NCBI RefSeq assembly: GCF_016765655.2
Contig: NZ_CP086106.1
Span: 1,114,501 to 1,178,500 of the forward strand
Origin: Skermanella mucosa
Lineage (GTDB): Bacteria; Pseudomonadota; Alphaproteobacteria; Azospirillales; Azospirillaceae
Reading direction: 5' to 3'
DNA length: 64,000 nucleotides
A model generated the notes under the pieces. That model did not search any database and was not told the DNA's origin. It saw nothing but the letters and a program-made list of their open reading frames with translations. The translations under genes and the position numbers were made by a program. Shown here piece after piece: positions 62,199 to 64,000 of this stretch. Positions within the stretch are counted from its first letter, which is position 1. Each line of letters opens with the position of its first letter.

Positions 62199-62214
62199 GG
62201 GCTTTCGCGCTGTA

Positions 62215-62658
62215 TCAGAGACCCTGGGCGGCGGGATCGAGCCTCAGTATCCGGGCGATCTCCCGCGCCGCATCCCGCTCCCCCGGACTCAGCGCGCCGC
62301 ACGCTCCCCCCACCTGAAGCGCCGAGCGCAGGACCAGTTCCCGCTGCTCCATGGGCGCGTCGGGCGCGAAATCGGCCAGTACGCCCAGGGCACGGTCGTG
62401 TCCGAAGGTCCGGTCCCGGTCGAAATTGGAAAGGTGCTGGTCGAGCACGCGGCGGATGTCGTCGGCGCGTCCCTGGTCGCCCATCAGGCAGTGCAACGCC
62501 TCGGAGTCGATTTCCCGCAGTTCCCTGCCCTCGGCGGTGCCGTCGGCGAAGGCGATCAGCGCGCCCGCGGCGATGACCGCCGGCACCAGGAGCGGCAGGT
62601 CGTCCGATTCGACGCCGATTTCGCCCAGGTGGCTGACAAGGTTATCTATGAAGGACAT
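62215..62658 (-). CDS. TerB-like tellurite-resistance domain protein
   Basis: A 147-residue all-helical protein with the TerB/DjlA-N-like pattern: AAGALIAFADGTAEGRELREID near the N-terminus and CGALSPGERDAAREIARIL near the C-terminus. These are EF-hand-like acidic loops between helices. The original ter function is not implied; such proteins are widespread and of unknown role. GGAAAAG precedes the ATG at 62658. Confidence 0.75.
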   Translation of the reverse strand: MSFIDNLVSHLGEIGVESDDLPLLVPAVIAAGALIAFADGTAEGRELREIDSEALHCLMGDQGRADDIRRVLDQHLSNFDRDRTFGHDRALGVLADFAPDAPMEQRELVLRSALQVGGACGALSPGERDAAREIARILRLDPAAQGL

Positions 62659-62689
62659 GGTGCTTTTCCGCCCAGGTTTCGGCCAGGTT

Positions 62690-63118
62690 TCAGGTCGTCG
62701 ATCCGCCGACGAATTCCCGCGGCGTCAACACCGTGACCGGGAGTTCGTCGCGGCAGGACAGCAGGTGTGCGTCGCTGGTGATCAGCGCCGCCCCGGTCGC
62801 CCAGGCGAGCGCCGCGAACTTTCGGTCGCCCGGATCCTCCACCCTGGAGAAGGATGAAACGTCGAGCGGGCCGCGATGTTCGCCGGACGCCGCGAAAAGA
62901 CCGGCGAGGCGGCTCCAGTCGAGCCCGGGAATCCGGCGGACCACCGTCTCGGTCTCGCGCCGGGTCGCCTCGGCCCAGGCAAGCCGGTACCGTCCCTCCC
63001 GGACCGCCTCCACCACGGCCGCGGCATTGCTTCCCGGATTGAAGCCCGCGGCCACGAACACATTGGTGTCGAGGATGAGCCGGTCCTGCGCAGGGGCGGT
63101 CGATTCGACGTGCGTCAC
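62690..63118 (-). CDS. PIN-domain protein, putative ribonuclease toxin
   Basis: A 142-residue PIN domain with the acidic triad visible as Asp17 (ILDTNVF), a glutamate near residue 50-57, Asp98 (GDRKFAALA) and Asp116 (TSDAHLL). It may cleave RNA as the toxin of a type II pair. Its start overlaps the stop of the upstream gene (ATGA), typical of antitoxin-toxin coupling. The family call is clear, the toxin role inferred. Confidence 0.85.
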   Translation of the reverse strand: MTHVESTAPAQDRLILDTNVFVAAGFNPGSNAAAVVEAVREGRYRLAWAEATRRETETVVRRIPGLDWSRLAGLFAASGEHRGPLDVSSFSRVEDPGDRKFAALAWATGAALITSDAHLLSCRDELPVTVLTPREFVGGSTT

Positions 63119-63387
63119 CGGGTGCAGGGCTCCATCACCGGCTTGCCCCGGTGCGGCCAGTCGGCATGCCGGCCCGCGCCGGCGGTCTGCTTTCCACGTT
63201 CCTGCCTGATCCGGTCCTGCCCATGCCCGGCATGGTCATCGGTATGGGAGCGCAGCTTCCGCTCCGCCGCTTCCCGGAAAGCATGCTTGACGGACTCCGG
63301 CCGTCGCACCCAGGCGACGCCCGTCCGGTCGCTTTCCTCATAGAGCTTCTGAGCCAGGTCTTCCCGAAGTTTCGGATCGATCTTCAT
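63115..63387 (-). CDS. Partner of the PIN-domain gene, possible antitoxin
   Basis: A 90-residue protein that begins with MKIDPKLREDLAQKLYEE, helical, and turns into a basic, His/Arg/Gly-rich tail. The tail looks disordered. GAGGAG lies 9 bases before the ATG at 63387; an in-frame ATG at 63408 is less good. Its 4-bp overlap with the PIN gene is the main reason to suspect an antitoxin. No known antitoxin fold is recognised. Confidence 0.55.
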   Translation of the reverse strand: MKIDPKLREDLAQKLYEESDRTGVAWVRRPESVKHAFREAAERKLRSHTDDHAGHGQDRIRQERGKQTAGAGRHADWPHRGKPVMEPCTR

Positions 63388-63728
63388 CGCGTCCATCTCC
63401 TCGCGCATGTGGCCGCTGTCCGGGGCAACACCCGCCGCGCGCGGCCGTTCCTCGCGGGTGGTGAGCCCGTGCGCAAAATCGAGGCATGTTGTTCCGCTGC
63501 GGTGAAGCCGCCCGTCGGCGATGGCTTCCTCTGTTCATGTAATGCGTCCGGGGGCGCCCGATCAGGTCGCGCCCGTGATTTCATGGCGCTCCGGCCTCCT
63601 CCATGCCCGTGAGGGGCTCTTCGGCAGCGCCAGTGTTTCGGCGGGAACGAATCATTCCCCCGCTTCATCTTGTGCGATGCGTTGGGCCGTGGTGCAACGC
63701 ATGGAATCGAATGTCCCGGCCGCCCTGC
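63388..63728. other. Intergenic region near the right edge
   Basis: About 340 bp without a supported gene. It should hold the promoter of the antitoxin-like gene (leftwards) and the 3' end of the partial gene to the right. Open frames here are Arg/Pro-rich and lack ribosome sites. No structured element was recognised. Confidence 0.5.
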
Positions 63729-64000
63729 TCAGCCGGCTGGCTCGCCCTGCCGGGGGAACAGGGCCGGAGAATCACCGTCCGCGGCCTCGTCCTCCGGTTC
63801 GTCCGGCCAGCCGTCCTGCCGCATCTGCGCGAACAACAGCGCGTTGGAATGCGCGGGCGCCGGCTGCGCGTCGGGGGCGTCTTCCAGCCCGGCGAAACGC
63901 TTCTCGTCAGCCTGCATCCGGCGGGTCAGCCGGTTCAGCATGTCCGACGCGGTGAGCGCATGCCCGCTGCGGTCGTGGAACAGGTTCCTGTTGGCTGCGG
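63729..64000 (-). CDS. C-terminal part of an unrecognised protein, 5' end outside window
   Basis: The minus-strand frame is open from the right edge to TAG at 63729, about 90 codons. It reads NRNLFHDRSGHALTASDML, then a charged helix, and an acidic, Pro-rich tail. An internal ATG at 63941 exists, but the upstream sequence is also protein-like, so the gene most likely begins beyond base 64000. It is not recognised, and it is unclear if it belongs to the PIN pair's unit. Confidence 0.5.
   Translation of the reverse strand, partial: AANRNLFHDRSGHALTASDMLNRLTRRMQADEKRFAGLEDAPDAQPAPAHSNALLFAQMRQDGWPDEPEDEAADGDSPALFPRQGEPAG

Overview
The window is GC-rich, densely coded chromosomal DNA of an alphaproteobacterium, most likely Rhodospirillales/Azospirillaceae (Azospirillum or Skermanella type). 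The basis is the glutamate synthase subunits, which read like the Azospirillum enzyme, the alphaproteobacterial kdsD-lptCAB-rpoN-hpf-ptsN block, the hisGD-UPF0262-phosphatase block, a divergent CheZ, and two candidate EcfG-type stress promoters. No prophage, CRISPR array or intact insertion sequence was seen.

Layout. 1-5.3 kb: gltD and the 5' part of gltB (minus strand), then a terminator and an NDUFA9-like NAD(P)-binding protein. 5.6-13.1 kb: tRNA-Leu(CAG), a short RNase D, and the plus-strand run kdsD-lptC-lptA-lptB-rpoN-hpf-ptsN, which joins LPS precursor synthesis and export to nitrogen-PTS and sigma-54 control. 13.2-17.7 kb: a UDP-glucuronate decarboxylase, then hisG-hisD-UPF0262-LMW phosphatase-CopD-like protein. 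17.8-18.8 kb: a VbhA-like antitoxin with a frameshifted Fic gene. 18.9-25.8 kb: an orphan MalK-type ATPase, a stress-type SDR, and an iron/phosphonate-type ABC importer whose ATPase faces its permease and binding-protein genes. 25.9-32.7 kb: cytochrome c, a coxG-S-L-M molybdenum hydroxylase operon of the form II type, an atypical P450 and a DUF1127 protein. 33-37 kb: a FIST sensor overlapping a hybrid histidine kinase, matching the NosP/NahK nitric-oxide pair.

37.2-38.9 kb is a decayed island: an amber-interrupted gene, an N-terminally truncated DUF6036-like gene, HicAB, a palindromic repeat and a relic of a metH 3' end. 39-46.9 kb: a chemoreceptor, then the methionine-cycle operon sahR-metF-metH with a perfect 16-bp palindrome upstream as candidate SahR operator. 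47.2-52.4 kb: mlaA-mlaC, a winged-helix/RMF-like fusion, cheZ plus a pentapeptide-repeat protein, and a CBS protein plus a small acidic protein behind a stress-type promoter. 52.5-64 kb: parE, a thioesterase, a 57-residue lipoprotein, a foldback repeat, a DUF454 protein, an AlkK-like acyl-CoA ligase, hutH, a 16-bp tandem array, a single-domain response regulator, a SPOR-tailed D,D-carboxypeptidase, a TerB-like protein and a PIN-domain pair.

Most genes are housekeeping. The more novel points are the metH relic and decayed island, the winged-helix/RMF fusion, the NosP-NahK pair, the CheZ/pentapeptide pair and the stress-promoter modules. All calls come from reading the sequence; no database search was run.
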